Source of the DNA: Clostridiales bacterium
Lineage (GTDB): Bacteria > Bacillota > Clostridia > Oscillospirales > Oscillospiraceae
NCBI GenBank assembly: GCA_004558025.1
Contig: SFEG01000002.1
Location: forward strand, 1 to 64,000
Length of the DNA stretch: 64,000 nt
Reading direction: 5' to 3'
Every line of letters begins with the position of its first letter. Positions within the stretch are counted from its first letter, which is position 1. Below are positions 25,486-35,400 of the stretch, one piece after another. The notes beneath the pieces were generated by a model. It had not been told where the DNA came from. It did not search any database and was given only the letters and a program-made list of their open reading frames with translations. A program made the translations under genes and the position numbers.

Positions 25486-26574
25486 TTATTTATCACCAAA
25501 GGATATGCCGATATCGCGCGCGACCTGAATGAGGGGATGGTAGGTGGGCAGGAATTTCGTCTTGCTCGCGGCCTCCTCAAGCGGAATGGACACGATATGG
25601 CCGTTCTGGATAGCGACCATGCGGCCGTACTGCTTATTGACGATGAGGTCTGCCGCGGCCGTTCCGAACTGCGTGGCCAGCACGCGGTCATACGGGCACG
25701 GAGGGCCGCCTCGCTGATAATGTCCGGGAACGGTGACGCGTGCCTCCTGGCCGAGAGCCGCCTCGATCTGCGCGGCGATCTCGTAGGATATCGTCGAGTG
25801 CTTCGACTCCTCGCGGCGGCGGCGGCTTTCCTCCTCTGTGAGTATCTGATCGTGGACGCTCTTTGCGCCCTCGGCAACGGCGAGGATAGAAAAGCTCCTG
25901 CCGTGACGGCGGCGGTGGTCGATGGCCTTGAGGATGTTGTCAATGTCATAGGGTATCTCGGGGATGAGGATAATATCCGCGCCCGAGCCGATACCGGCGT
26001 GCAGCGTGAGCCAGCCCGCATCGCGCCCCATGAGCTCGACGAGGAATACGCGGCTGTGAGACGAGGCGGTGGAGTGGATGTAATCAATGACGTTTGTCGC
26101 GATATCAACGGCGCTCTGGAAGCCGAAGGTCGTGTCCGTGCCCCAAATGTCGTTATCGATGGTCTTGGGCAGGGTCACGACGTTCATGCCTGCGTCCATC
26201 AGGAGCTTTGCGCTTTTCTGCGTGCCGTTGCCGCCCATGATGACGAGGCAGTCGAGATTGAGCTTATTGTAGGTGTCCTTCATCGCGGGGATGAGGCTGT
26301 TTCCGTTCTCGTCGACGATGTCCTTTCCCGGGACATAGCGCTGGCGCGAGGTGCCGAGTATCGTGCCGCCTTGAGTGAGGATGCCGGCAAAGTCCTTCGG
26401 CTCCATGAATTTATAGTCGCCTTCTATGAGGCCGCGATATCCGTCGTACATGCCGAATATCTCGAGATTTTCGATCTTATTGTGCAGAGCCTTGCCTATG
26501 CCGCGCATTGCCGCGTTCAGACCCTGGCAGTCGCCGCCCGAGGTTATGAGCGCGACTCTCGTTATATTCTTCAA
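25486..26574 (-). CDS. pfkA: 6-phosphofructokinase
   Basis: Glycolytic enzyme of 362 residues that phosphorylates fructose 6-phosphate. Motifs: GGDCQG (13-18), MGGNGTQ (113-119) and PKTIDND (136-142), then the substrate-binding MGRDAGWL and GGPPCPYDR near 290. The glycine in GGNGT is the residue linked to ATP use, but the lysine in PKTIDND is common in pyrophosphate-type enzymes, so the phosphoryl donor is not settled. Start is TTG at 26574, 6 nt after GAGGGA; no ATG has a better site. Monocistronic, with its own promoter and terminator. Confidence 0.92.
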   Translation of the reverse strand: MKNITRVALITSGGDCQGLNAAMRGIGKALHNKIENLEIFGMYDGYRGLIEGDYKFMEPKDFAGILTQGGTILGTSRQRYVPGKDIVDENGNSLIPAMKDTYNKLNLDCLVIMGGNGTQKSAKLLMDAGMNVVTLPKTIDNDIWGTDTTFGFQSAVDIATNVIDYIHSTASSHSRVFLVELMGRDAGWLTLHAGIGSGADIILIPEIPYDIDNILKAIDHRRRHGRSFSILAVAEGAKSVHDQILTEEESRRRREESKHSTISYEIAAQIEAALGQEARVTVPGHYQRGGPPCPYDRVLATQFGTAAADLIVNKQYGRMVAIQNGHIVSIPLEEAASKTKFLPTYHPLIQVARDIGISFGDK

Positions 26575-26613
26575 GCTAAATCCCTCTTTTATGTGTTTTG
26601 TTTTTATATTAGT

Positions 26614-26641
26614 ATTTTAAAGCAATATCAATAAAAGTCAA
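26614..26641 (-). promoter_or_regulatory. Promoter of phosphofructokinase gene
   Basis: TTGACT, 16 bp, TAAAAT on the minus strand, about 40 nt before the TTG start codon. Confidence 0.65.
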
Positions 26642-26659
26642 TCGTGAATAATACCGAAA

Positions 26660-26690
26660 TCAAAACGGGAGCCCATGCTCTGAGCTCCCG
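26660..26690 (-). terminator. Terminator after the DUF2812 pseudogene
   Basis: CGGGAGC / GCTCCCG with an 11-nt loop, then TTTTGATTT on the minus strand, about 40 nt past the ancestral stop codon. Confidence 0.65.
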
Positions 26691-26729
26691 CCTTTGTCTA
26701 TTTTGCACCTTTGAGTAGGGAGATATACT

Positions 26730-27959
26730 TTATTTAAGACAGTCAACAAAGTCCTGCGCGTAGTCCTCTATATTCTCACTGCCGTTATAAATAATATATG
26801 ACTCGGTCGCCGAGACGGGCGCAGAGCATCTGGTCGACATCCTCGGCAAGCTCACCGTATTTGTTGCAGACTATCCTTACCTTCGCCCCGTCGAGCTCAA
26901 AGCTCTCATTTTTTATCTGCTCGGAATTATCGCTCATATGGTAAACAGACATTACGCCATTGCCGAGCAAATTCATGGTTTCTTTGTTCAGTGAGTCATT
27001 TATAAAACCGTCGGCAAGCTGCTTTGCAAGCTTTTCCGAACGCATATCGTAATACTGGCATCATACCTGAGCGGTTCGCCGTCAAAATACGCATCATAAC
27101 TGTGGGAATAGTCATATATCACATCCGCAAGAATGTCGTGCCTGACATCTGCATATTCATAGCACCGGCCGTCACACTTAACGCTGAGCTCTCTGAGCGT
27201 GGGTATCGGCATCGCGGATAAATTATGAACCGGCTCGCCGCTGTTAAGGCCGATGGGGTAACCAATGAAGAACAAATGAACTCCCCAAAGGATCACTGCC
27301 GGAACCGCAAGCGGGCAGAGTACCTTTCCGGCGGCTGCACGGAAGCTGCGACACTCACCCTGCGGCAGCTCTTCACCGTTTTTGAGTCTTTTTACGAGCT
27401 TTCGCACCCTCAGCCAGCCTATAAAATGATATAATGACTCGAAAAACAGCAGGAGCGACAACAGGCACAGGCCGATAAAATACAGAGTGTTAAAATCCAG
27501 AAGATAGCGGACAAAGCCTCCGTTACCGAGGATGACCTACGTGGTAAGAGTGCCAAAATTCACCCAGCCGGACAGCAGCCAAAATATGAGCCAGCTTGCA
27601 AGCAGCTTGCTGGATATCTTCTTCAGCGGCTTTACCAAAAGCTCGGGGTCCGTGTATATCTCCGGTGCGTCGGGGTCGTCGGTGCAAACTACTACGAGGT
27701 CGCTGTTGTAATCGCCGACAACATGCCAGCCGCTGCGCTCATATAGATCCTTCTTCTCCTCGGGAATGTCGCAGGCCACGACGTAGCAGAAGTCGAGGCG
27801 ATATCACATTTTCTTAGGCTCGCCTTTTGTGAACTTTGCAAACAGCAGGCCGCACTCTTTGAAAAACAAGCCTTTTTCGGCCATGTCCTCGAGCCAGCGC
27901 TGCACGGCCGGGATATCTCCCGAGCCGAAGGGTATGATGCGTCTAACGTACTTGCTCAT
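26730..27959 (-). pseudogene. DUF2812-type membrane protein, decayed
   Basis: Remnant of a roughly 410-residue membrane protein of the DUF2812 family usually paired with PadR regulators. Reading starts at ATG 27959 (GGAGG upstream, overlapping padR by 17 nt) with IPFGSGDIPAVQRWLEDMAE. Two in-frame stops interrupt it: TGA at 27804-27806, after which YRLDFCYVVACDIPEE continues in the same frame, and TAG at 27537-27539. Two frameshifts follow: near 27050, where the frame moves to QYYDMRSEKLAKQLADGF, and near 26797, where ESYIIYNGSENIEDYAQD continues to a stop at 26730. Four lesions make a functional product very unlikely, barring sequencing error. Confidence 0.85.
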
Positions 27960-28269
27960 CTTTTTCCGCCTCCTTCGCGTCGTCAAGGCATCTTCTGAGC
28001 CGCGCGAGCTCATCATTATATGCCTTCTCCCCTGCCGCTGTCAGCTCATAGAGCTTTCGTTTGCCCTCAACGCCGACATATTTTATAAGCCCCTCCTGTT
28101 CAAACTCCGAAAGCAGCGCGTACAGTGTTCCCGGCCCGAGCTTGACGCGCTCTTCGCTGCGGTGAGCGATGTAGTCGCTGATGTCGATGCCGCATTTTTT
28201 GCCGCCGCGCAGCGACATGAGCAGGTAAGACATCGGCTCTGTCAATGTTGAAAACTTCTTTCTCGCCAT
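27943..28269 (-). CDS. PadR-family transcriptional regulator
   Basis: A 108-residue winged-helix repressor. Typical PadR features: LTEPMSYLLMSLRGGKKCGID near the N-terminus, the recognition/wing segment KLGPGTLYALLSEFEQEGLIKY (residues about 43-64, in two parts LGPGTLYALL and FEQEGLIKYV), then YELTAAGEKAY and a short dimer helix. GGAGGTGAGG precedes the ATG. It overlaps the DUF2812 pseudogene by 17 nt, as PadR/DUF2812 modules normally do, so the regulator appears intact while its target is dead. TATCGAT-type repeats upstream probably form its operator. Confidence 0.88.
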   Translation of the reverse strand: MARKKFSTLTEPMSYLLMSLRGGKKCGIDISDYIAHRSEERVKLGPGTLYALLSEFEQEGLIKYVGVEGKRKLYELTAAGEKAYNDELARLRRCLDDAKEAEKDEQVR

Positions 28270-28281
28270 CGCCTCACCTCC

Positions 28282-28333
28282 ATATATCGATTATCGATGT
28301 TTACTGTAGTATATATCGATATTCGACATATGG
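28282..28333. promoter_or_regulatory. Candidate PadR operator: repeated ATATATCGAT
   Basis: ATATATCGATTATCGATG at 28282-28299 and ATATATCGATATTCGACATA at 28311-28330 share a 10-bp direct unit, each followed by a second TCGA. They lie between padR and the alcohol dehydrogenase promoter and overlap the likely padR promoter (TATACT). Confidence 0.5.
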
Positions 28334-28349
28334 CAAGCGCGTTTTGTCC

Positions 28350-28378
28350 TTGACTAAACACTGTATATATATTAAAAT
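28350..28378 (+). promoter_or_regulatory. Promoter of the iron alcohol dehydrogenase gene
   Basis: TTGACT, 17 bp, TAAAAT, about 30 nt before the start codon. It lies 17 nt from the nearest PadR-type box. Confidence 0.75.
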
Positions 28379-28408
28379 CAAAGTATCAATTTTGGGGAGG
28401 AATTACAT

Positions 28409-29620
28409 ATGGATGCAATAAAAAACGCATACTATCGCTCATTTCAGGCGGTTTTCAACGTAGCCGCTCGCTGTCTCTACTGGCGCAAGCCCATCACCGT
28501 TGAGGGAGAGGGTGCACTGAGCAAGGCTCCCGAGCTGTTTAAGAAAAATCACGTCAAAAAGGTCATGATCGTCACCGGCCGCACGGTCGGCAAGACCATT
28601 GCGCCTGTTGCAAAGGCCGCGCTTGACAAGGCAGGTATTGCATACGAGCATTATTCCGAGGTATCGGCCAATCCGACCGTCACCGTGGTAAACGAAATTC
28701 AGAAATTGTACCTCGAGACCGGCTGCGACGGCTTCCTCGCCATCGGCGGCGGCTCGCCTATGGACGCTGCCAAGGGTGCGGCCGCAAGAGTCGTGCGCCC
28801 AAACACTCCGGTAAACAAAATGGCGGGACTGCTTCGTGTCCTCCATAAGATACCGACCTTCGTCGCCGTGCCGACAACCGCAGGTACCGGCTCGGAGACC
28901 ACGATAGCCGCCGTTATCACCGATCCCGAGACGCATCACAAGTACGCTATCATGGATCTGTGCCTCGTCCCGAAGTACGCGATACTTGACCCCGAGCTCA
29001 CGCGCGATCTTCCGCAGAAGACCACCTCTACGACCGGCATGGACGCTCTGACCCACGCGGTCGAGGCTTATGTCTGCTGGACGTACAACACCAAGGAGTC
29101 TATCCGCCTTGCCGAAGAGGCAACTGTTCTTATATTCAAGTACCTTGAGCGCGCATATAACGACGGCAGCGACATGGAAGCAAGGCAGAACATGCTCACC
29201 GCTTCCTTCAAGGCCGGCTTTGCCTTCACCCGCGCAGGTGTCGGCAACGTACATGCTATAGCGCATACGCTCGGCGGTCTGTACAATACGCCGCACGGAC
29301 TTGCAAACGCTGTCATCCTCCCGATCGTACTCGAGGACTACGGCGAGGCTGTTTACGCAAAGCTTGCGCATCTTGCCGAGCTCACCGGCGTTAAGACCAC
29401 CGGCAGCGACGAGGAAAAGGCCAAGGCCTTTATCGCCGAGATCCGCGCCATGAACAAGCGCATGAACATCCCCTCCGGCTTTGATTTTATTAAGGAATCG
29501 GACATCCATCAGATGTGCCAGTGGGCAATGGAGGAGGCAAACCCTGTCTATCCCGTTCCCGTTATCTACAACGAGGCGCGCTTTACAAAGGTCATCCATC
29601 GCATAATCGCGGAGGCCTGA
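28409..29620 (+). CDS. Iron-containing alcohol dehydrogenase
   Basis: Group III NAD(P)-dependent alcohol dehydrogenase of 403 residues. The nucleotide loop is AIGGGSPMDAAKG (about 111-123), the substrate region VPTTAGTGSETT follows (about 153-164), and the metal-binding histidines lie in HAIAHTLGG and YNTPHGLANAV (about 281-301), after the MDALTHAVEAYV helix. The protein begins with about 30 extra residues before the family core. GGGGAGG precedes the ATG. Substrate (butanol, ethanol, propanediol or an aldehyde) cannot be told. Monocistronic, promoter and terminator visible, with strong codon bias suggesting high expression. Confidence 0.93.
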   Translation: MDAIKNAYYRSFQAVFNVAARCLYWRKPITVEGEGALSKAPELFKKNHVKKVMIVTGRTVGKTIAPVAKAALDKAGIAYEHYSEVSANPTVTVVNEIQKLYLETGCDGFLAIGGGSPMDAAKGAAARVVRPNTPVNKMAGLLRVLHKIPTFVAVPTTAGTGSETTIAAVITDPETHHKYAIMDLCLVPKYAILDPELTRDLPQKTTSTTGMDALTHAVEAYVCWTYNTKESIRLAEEATVLIFKYLERAYNDGSDMEARQNMLTASFKAGFAFTRAGVGNVHAIAHTLGGLYNTPHGLANAVILPIVLEDYGEAVYAKLAHLAELTGVKTTGSDEEKAKAFIAEIRAMNKRMNIPSGFDFIKESDIHQMCQWAMEEANPVYPVPVIYNEARFTKVIHRIIAEA

Positions 29621-29627
29621 CTTTCAC

Positions 29628-29661
29628 AAAGACCGCCGCGAAGCATGCGGTGGTCTTTTTA
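29628..29661 (+). terminator. Intrinsic terminator of the alcohol dehydrogenase gene
   Basis: GACCGCCGC / GCGGTGGTC with one G-T pair and a 7-nt loop, then TTTTT. Confidence 0.85.
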
Positions 29662-29683
29662 TTCATTATATCAGAGGTGACAC

Positions 29684-30598
29684 ATGGAGCTTCTATACGC
29701 ACTTGAAAAAATACGCACCCCGTTTCTCGACACCGTTATGGGACTGGTCACAAACCTCGGCGGCGAGGCCGTGTTCATAGCGGCGGCCATAATCGTGTTC
29801 TGGTGTCTGAGCAAGAGCTGTGGATACTACATGATGACGGTCGGCTTTGCCGGAACGATAATAAATCAGTTTCTCAAGCTGTGGTTCCGCATCCCGCGCC
29901 CGTGGGTGAAGGACCCTAACTTCACCATAGTCGAAAGCGCGCGGGCCGAGGCCACGGGCTACTCCTTCCCCAGCGGACATACGCAGAACGCCTTTGCCGT
30001 CTTCGGTGCACCGGCAAGATATTCTAAAAGCACCGCGCTGAGGATCGTGTTCGTGCTGCTGATCGCGCTGACGGCATTTTCGAGAATGTATGTCGGCGTG
30101 CACACTCCGCTGGACGTTGGCGTGTCGCTGATTGTCGGAACGGTGCTCGTTTTTGTCATATATCCGTTTTTCCGGGACATAGACAAGCGCCCAAAAAGAG
30201 TTTACATAATATTCAGCATCTTCATCGTTATGGCCGCGGCATTCGTTGCGTTCGTCGAGCTGTACGGTTTTCCGGAGGATATTGACCCCGATAACTACTC
30301 ATCGGGGCTCAAGAACGCATATATGATCCTGTTCTGCTCTATCGGCCTGATGCTGACCTTCTTTGTCGACACGAAATATATCCGCTTCCCCACGCATGCC
30401 GTATGGTGGGCGCAGGTAATAAAGGTCGTTGTCGGCCTCGGCATTCTGCTGGCGCTCAAGGCCGTTCTGAAGGCTCCCCTGCTCGCGCTCTTCGGTGGGC
30501 ACAGCGTCGCTCACGGCGTGCGGTATTTCATCGTCATCCTCTTTGCCGGCATCCTCTGGCCGATGACCTTCAAATACTTCGCAAGGCTCGGCAAATAG
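29684..30598 (+). CDS. PAP2-family membrane phosphatase
   Basis: Polytopic phosphatase of 304 residues, acting on lipid phosphates such as phosphatidic acid or undecaprenyl pyrophosphate. All three phosphatase signatures are present: KLWFRIPRPW (about 66-75), PSGHTQNAF (about 99-107) and SRMYVGVHTPLDV (about 143-155). The N-terminal half carries several helices, and about 120 extra residues with further helices follow the catalytic core. GAGGTGAC precedes the ATG. It stands alone between terminators. Lipid versus sugar-phosphate substrate is unresolved. Confidence 0.9.
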   Translation: MELLYALEKIRTPFLDTVMGLVTNLGGEAVFIAAAIIVFWCLSKSCGYYMMTVGFAGTIINQFLKLWFRIPRPWVKDPNFTIVESARAEATGYSFPSGHTQNAFAVFGAPARYSKSTALRIVFVLLIALTAFSRMYVGVHTPLDVGVSLIVGTVLVFVIYPFFRDIDKRPKRVYIIFSIFIVMAAAFVAFVELYGFPEDIDPDNYSSGLKNAYMILFCSIGLMLTFFVDTKYIRFPTHAVWWAQVIKVVVGLGILLALKAVLKAPLLALFGGHSVAHGVRYFIVILFAGILWPMTFKYFARLGK

Positions 30599-30600
30599 CA

Positions 30601-30632
30601 AAAAATCTCTCCCGAGAGGGAGAGATTTTTCT
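30601..30632. terminator. Bidirectional intrinsic terminator
   Basis: AAAAATCTCTCCC / GGGAGAGATTTTT with a GAGA loop between the PAP2 gene (+) and the kinase gene (-). Confidence 0.93.
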
Positions 30633-32408
30633 TTATCCGAACAAGCTTATTCTTACGGTGTAGGTGACAGTCTTTCCGTCGTAGCTTACCGTCGCTTCGC
30701 GGTTGCCAAGGCCTGTCATATCGCACTCGACGCTGTATTCGCTCGGGTCGGTTATACGCTTTGCCGAGCCGTTATTGTAATATGCTCTGAGCACCAGCCC
30801 CGTCGTATCGAGCTCCTCGCCGACAGTGTACACGGTTTTTACGGGCATCTCCTCTATCGTGAGCTCCGTTACCTTGGGACGCTCAACGATGACGGTGCAC
30901 TGATCGTAGACCTCCATCTTGTCCTTGACGTAGACCATGATTGTTGCCGAGCCCTCGCTCACGGCAGTAAGCTTTCCGTCCTGCGATACCGTGACTATCG
31001 AGGTATCGCTGCTTTTCCAGACATACTCCGGCGCATCCTGACCGGCAGCGGGCTCGGGCATGCAGCTGACCTTGAGCTGCGCCTCGTCCTCAACGGTGAG
31101 CGTGAGGCTCGGTGAGCTGAGCATGACGGATTTAACGTCGAGCTTCTCTGGCTCGGGAGTCGCCGTAGGTGTCGGGCGTACAGATTCCTTGGGCTGATCG
31201 TCCTTGCCGCCGTCGCTGCCGGACAGCGCGAACACGATTATCGCCGTCGCCATGGCGGCAATGATGAGAAACAGCGCCAATATATAGCCGAACATGGACT
31301 TTTTAGGCTTCTTTTCCGGCTCCGCCTGTTTGGGCGGGGTCTTTTTTGCCTGAGCAGCCTCGGGGCGCGGCTTCTGCTTCGGCTGCGGACGCGGCTCGGT
31401 GGGCATTTCAGGTATGTACTCTGGGCGAGGGTCGGCCTTAAAATCCTCGCGCACGGTCGCCTCGTCACTGCCGAAGGACGGCTGAACAGGCTCGGGCTCG
31501 GCCTTACCCTGAGCCGCGAGTTTAAGCGCGCGCTTAAACTCCGCGGGGTCTGAATATCTGTCGGCTATCTTATAGCTGCACGCGGTCATAACTACCTTTT
31601 TGAGCGCCGCGCCGCCGTTCTTCGGCTGCGGCAGAGTCTCGCCGCGAAAGCGCCTTATCTGCGCGTCGGTGGTCTGCTCGGCCGTCGGTGTCTGCGGCGG
31701 CATCGGAAGAAACGGACCGCGCCGTTCGTTCAAAAGCCAATAGAGCACCATACCGAGAGAGTATATATCCACCCTGTCGTCATAGCCCTTACCCTTGTAT
31801 ACCTCGGGCGCCATGTACGAATATGTTCCGACCTTGTCGGCCGAGGTGCGGATGGTCGAGGCCTTGGCAACGCCGAAGTCGCCGAGCTTAAAGACGCCGT
31901 AGCGGCTGACGAATATGTTCTGCGGCTTAATGTCGCGGTGAATTATATTATTCTCCCTGCACAGCTCGAGCGCCGAGCACATGTCGCTGCCGAGCTTTAT
32001 GACGTTTTCGACCGTCATGCCGTTTTCACGGACATAGTCTGGAAGGGACTGCAAAAGCTCCATGCGGATATAGATATCCCAGCCCATGTCGTTTTCATGT
32101 GGGATTATCATCTGATCCTCGCAGTTTACGACGTTGGGGTGGCCGCGCAGAGCGCCGAGCAGACGGTATTCGTTGCTGATCTCCTCTACCTTTTCGCGCA
32201 GCTTCGCGCGCATGGCAAACTCGCTCATGGTTTCGAGCATCTCGTCGTACTCCTTCTGAGAGCCGGGAACGCTTATCACCTTGAGCGCACAGTGGAAATC
32301 GCCGCCGTATTCATCTTTTTTCTTCAGCTCATATACTTTGCCGGAGCTGCCGCTGCCTATGCAGCGCACTATCTCCCAGCCGGGCAGCGAAGATTGCAAA
32401 TTCTCCAT
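30633..32408 (-). CDS. Membrane Ser/Thr protein kinase with bacterial Ig-like ectodomain
   Basis: A 591-residue Hanks-type kinase. The glycine loop GSGSSGKVYEL (about 18-28), ALKVIS lysine, catalytic HRDIKPQNIF (about 155-164), DFGVAKA and the SYMAPEVYKG activation end are all present. A proline/lysine-rich linker leads to one membrane helix (about 370-392, GYILALFLIIAAMATAIIVFA). Outside the cell lies a Big_2-type Ig domain (DTSIVTVSQDGKLTAVSEGS) and a second beta domain, instead of the PASTA repeats of PrkC/Stk1. So the sensed ligand may not be peptidoglycan. The start at 32408 has AGGGA 8 nt upstream; an ATG 9 nt earlier lacks spacing. No phosphatase gene is adjacent. Confidence 0.9.
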   Translation of the reverse strand: MENLQSSLPGWEIVRCIGSGSSGKVYELKKKDEYGGDFHCALKVISVPGSQKEYDEMLETMSEFAMRAKLREKVEEISNEYRLLGALRGHPNVVNCEDQMIIPHENDMGWDIYIRMELLQSLPDYVRENGMTVENVIKLGSDMCSALELCRENNIIHRDIKPQNIFVSRYGVFKLGDFGVAKASTIRTSADKVGTYSYMAPEVYKGKGYDDRVDIYSLGMVLYWLLNERRGPFLPMPPQTPTAEQTTDAQIRRFRGETLPQPKNGGAALKKVVMTACSYKIADRYSDPAEFKRALKLAAQGKAEPEPVQPSFGSDEATVREDFKADPRPEYIPEMPTEPRPQPKQKPRPEAAQAKKTPPKQAEPEKKPKKSMFGYILALFLIIAAMATAIIVFALSGSDGGKDDQPKESVRPTPTATPEPEKLDVKSVMLSSPSLTLTVEDEAQLKVSCMPEPAAGQDAPEYVWKSSDTSIVTVSQDGKLTAVSEGSATIMVYVKDKMEVYDQCTVIVERPKVTELTIEEMPVKTVYTVGEELDTTGLVLRAYYNNGSAKRITDPSEYSVECDMTGLGNREATVSYDGKTVTYTVRISLFG

Positions 32409-32444
32409 ATCATGCATCCCTGATAATTATTGAAATTACATTTT

Positions 32445-32473
32445 AATATAATATATTCTCTCCGTCTTGTCAA
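32445..32473 (-). promoter_or_regulatory. Promoter of the Ser/Thr kinase gene
   Basis: Consensus TTGACA, 17 bp, TATATT on the minus strand, within the 66 nt between the ABC permease stop and the kinase start. Confidence 0.75.
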
Positions 32474-32474
32474 A

Positions 32475-35400
32475 TTACTCAATGGATTTGAGCGCACCCG
32501 CCATATCGATGTTATCTATCCTTCGGCGCATGATGGCGTTTACGATGAGCGCAAACACAAAGGTTATGATTATCGCCACCGCAAAGCTCAAAAAGCTTAT
32601 GTGCGGCTTAAAATACATCATATCAACTTTTATGTTATTCATGACAAAGGCGTGCAGCGCAATGCCGAGGCCGAGGCCGAACACCGCTCCCGCGCCGGTG
32701 AGGATGAGGTTTTCGCGGAAAACATAGTGCGCGGCTTCCTTCGGATAAAAGCCCAGGACCTTGATCGTCGCTATCTCGCGTATGCGCTCGGAGATATTGA
32801 TATTCGTGAGGTTATACAGAACGATGAAGGCCAGAAGTCCGGCGCAGAGGATTATCGCCGCGACGACTACCAGAAGGCCGTCCATCATGCTGCTCATGCG
32901 GTCTTTCGTGTCTATGCTGAGAGTCACACCTCTTACGCCGTCGACGTCGTTTGCGATGGCCGCGGCGCAGGCGCTGACGTCCTCCCCTGTCGGGGCGTTT
33001 GCGAGCGCGGATTTATACTCCGGTACCTTGCCGAGCTGCTCGGAGCAGGTATCGGGCGAAATAAACACAAAGCTGTCGACATAGTTATCGAAAAGTGCGC
33101 TGACCGTTACGGTGAGCTCCTTTTTCTCCGAGGTCGTAATTTTTATCTCATCGCCTATCTCGACTCCGCCGAGCTGGCGGGCAAGGTTATAGTTTATGGC
33201 CGCTTCGTTTTTTCCGGGATAGTCGATGGGCGTACCGTTATAGCTGAGGTCTATGAACTTATAAAGCCGCTTACCGTCCGACACCGTGAGCGTCGCGTTC
33301 TTTATCGCGTCTCCGCCGTCTATCTCGGCAAGGCCGCGGTAGAGGAATGTTGCGTCCTTGATGTTGTCCCCCGCGTCGCGGAAGAATATCTCCTGCTCCT
33401 CATCGTTCATGTCATAGGCCATGGTAAGCTCATAATCATAGAGGATTATATCGTCATACTGGCGCGTCACGACATTCTGTATCGTGTCGTTGAGGCCGAG
33501 CGCCGTCAATACGAGCGCGGTGCAGCCGCCTATGCCGAGGAGCATCATGAATATACGCTTTTTATAGCGCATGATATTTCGTGCGGAGACCTTCTGCATG
33601 AAGCTCATGTCATTCCACACGGTCGGTATACGCTCGAGCAGTATCCGCTTTCCTGCCTCGGGGGCTTTCGGACGGATAAGCTCTGCGGGAGCGCTCCTTA
33701 GCTCCTTTGCGCAGCAGTACCAGGTAACCAACAGTGTGACGACAAGGTTTGCCGCCGTTATGCCCAGCGCCAGCGGCCAGTCCATCGTGAATGTAAGGCC
33801 GGAGAGATTATATATAAGCCCGTAGCCAAACCACACTATCGCCGGGAAGGCAAAGCTTCCTGCCACTATTCCGAAAATGCAGCCGAGAACCGTCGCGCTG
33901 CCGGAATAGAACATATATTTTCCCATGATAGCGCCGGAGGAGTAGCCGAGCGCCTTCATGATGCCGATCTGCGTGCGCTGATCGTCGATCATTCTTGTCA
34001 TCGTCGTAAGGCACACGAGCGCCGCGACAAGGAAGAAAAACACCGGGAACACGGAAGCCACGCTCTGAACGACGTTCGTGTCGCTCTCAAAGCAGACGTA
34101 TCCCGCGTTCGTATCGCGGTCGAGAACGTATGTATCGGCATGATTTATGTTTTTTATCTGCTTTTCGGCTGTGTCAAGCTCGGCTGCACCCTTGTCGAGC
34201 TCGACCTTTGCATCGTCAAGCTGTGCCTTGCCGGAGGCGAGCTTTTCTTCAGCCTCGGCAAAGCCGCGTTCGGCCTCCGCCTTTCCCTGCTCATACTGCT
34301 TTTTTGCCGCCGCTATCTGAGCGCCTCCGCTGCTTACCATCTCGCGCGCGGCATCAAGCTCCGCCTGACCTGCGGCTATCTGAGCGTAGCCCGAGTCGAG
34401 CTGCACCTTGGCATCGGCAAGCTGCTGACGGTACGGCTCAAGCTGAGCGTCTACATCGGCGCGCTTCCGGCGATGCGCCTCGAGCCGCTCGTTATAGCGC
34501 TCGATATCCGCGTTATAGTGGCTTATGAGGTCGTTTGCGGTTTTTATCCGGCCCTCAATGAGCCGCGCCTTGATATTTTCGCCGTTTGCCTGAGCCTCGG
34601 CGAGCTGCGCGTTGAGATTTTCTATCTCGGCTGTCTGAGCTGCAATATCGCCCTGCTTCTCGCTTATGCGGTTTTCGTAATAGGCTATCTGCTCGTCGAC
34701 AGCGCCGTAGGCAAGGGCCGCGCGAGTGTTAAACTGGCGCAGACCGTCCTCATACTCGGCCTGCCCCTTATCAAGCTCCGCCTTTGCGGCGTTGAGCTCT
34801 GCCTGCTTCTGATCTATAACGGACGCATCGCCCATCATGCTCTCGGCGTCCTCTATCTGCTTACGCGCCTTTTCGAGCTCGGCCTCGGTGTCGCTTTTCT
34901 TTTTTGCATACTCGGCATAGCCGCTGTCATACTCGGCCTTCGCCGCGTCGTACTGTGCTTTGCCCTCCTCGTACTGAGCCTTGGCATCGTCAAGCTGCGA
35001 CATGGCATCGTCAATTATGCTGTCTCGCCGAATGACCGCGCGCTCTTTCATGAGCTTTTCGAGCGGCTCGACGTACTTTGCGGTACTTTCATCGTACTCA
35101 TCGGAGTACACATAGCCCTCGGCATCGACGCAGACATAGATATCCGTGTAGTAATCGGTAGAAAAGCCGTCCATTGGGATATAGATATAGCCCTTGACAC
35201 TGCCGTTTCCGAGCGTGCTCGAGCCGCGCTCCATATTGATATACAGAACGCTGTCTGTCAGGCCGACGATGGTATATTCATCATATGCAAAGGTCTCGAA
35301 GGTTTTGTCGCTGTTATCCTTTGAGAGCTTCACGCTGCTGCCGATATCGTCCTTTGAGTACATATTGGGGTCTGCAAGGCATTCGTTTGCCTTTTCGGGC

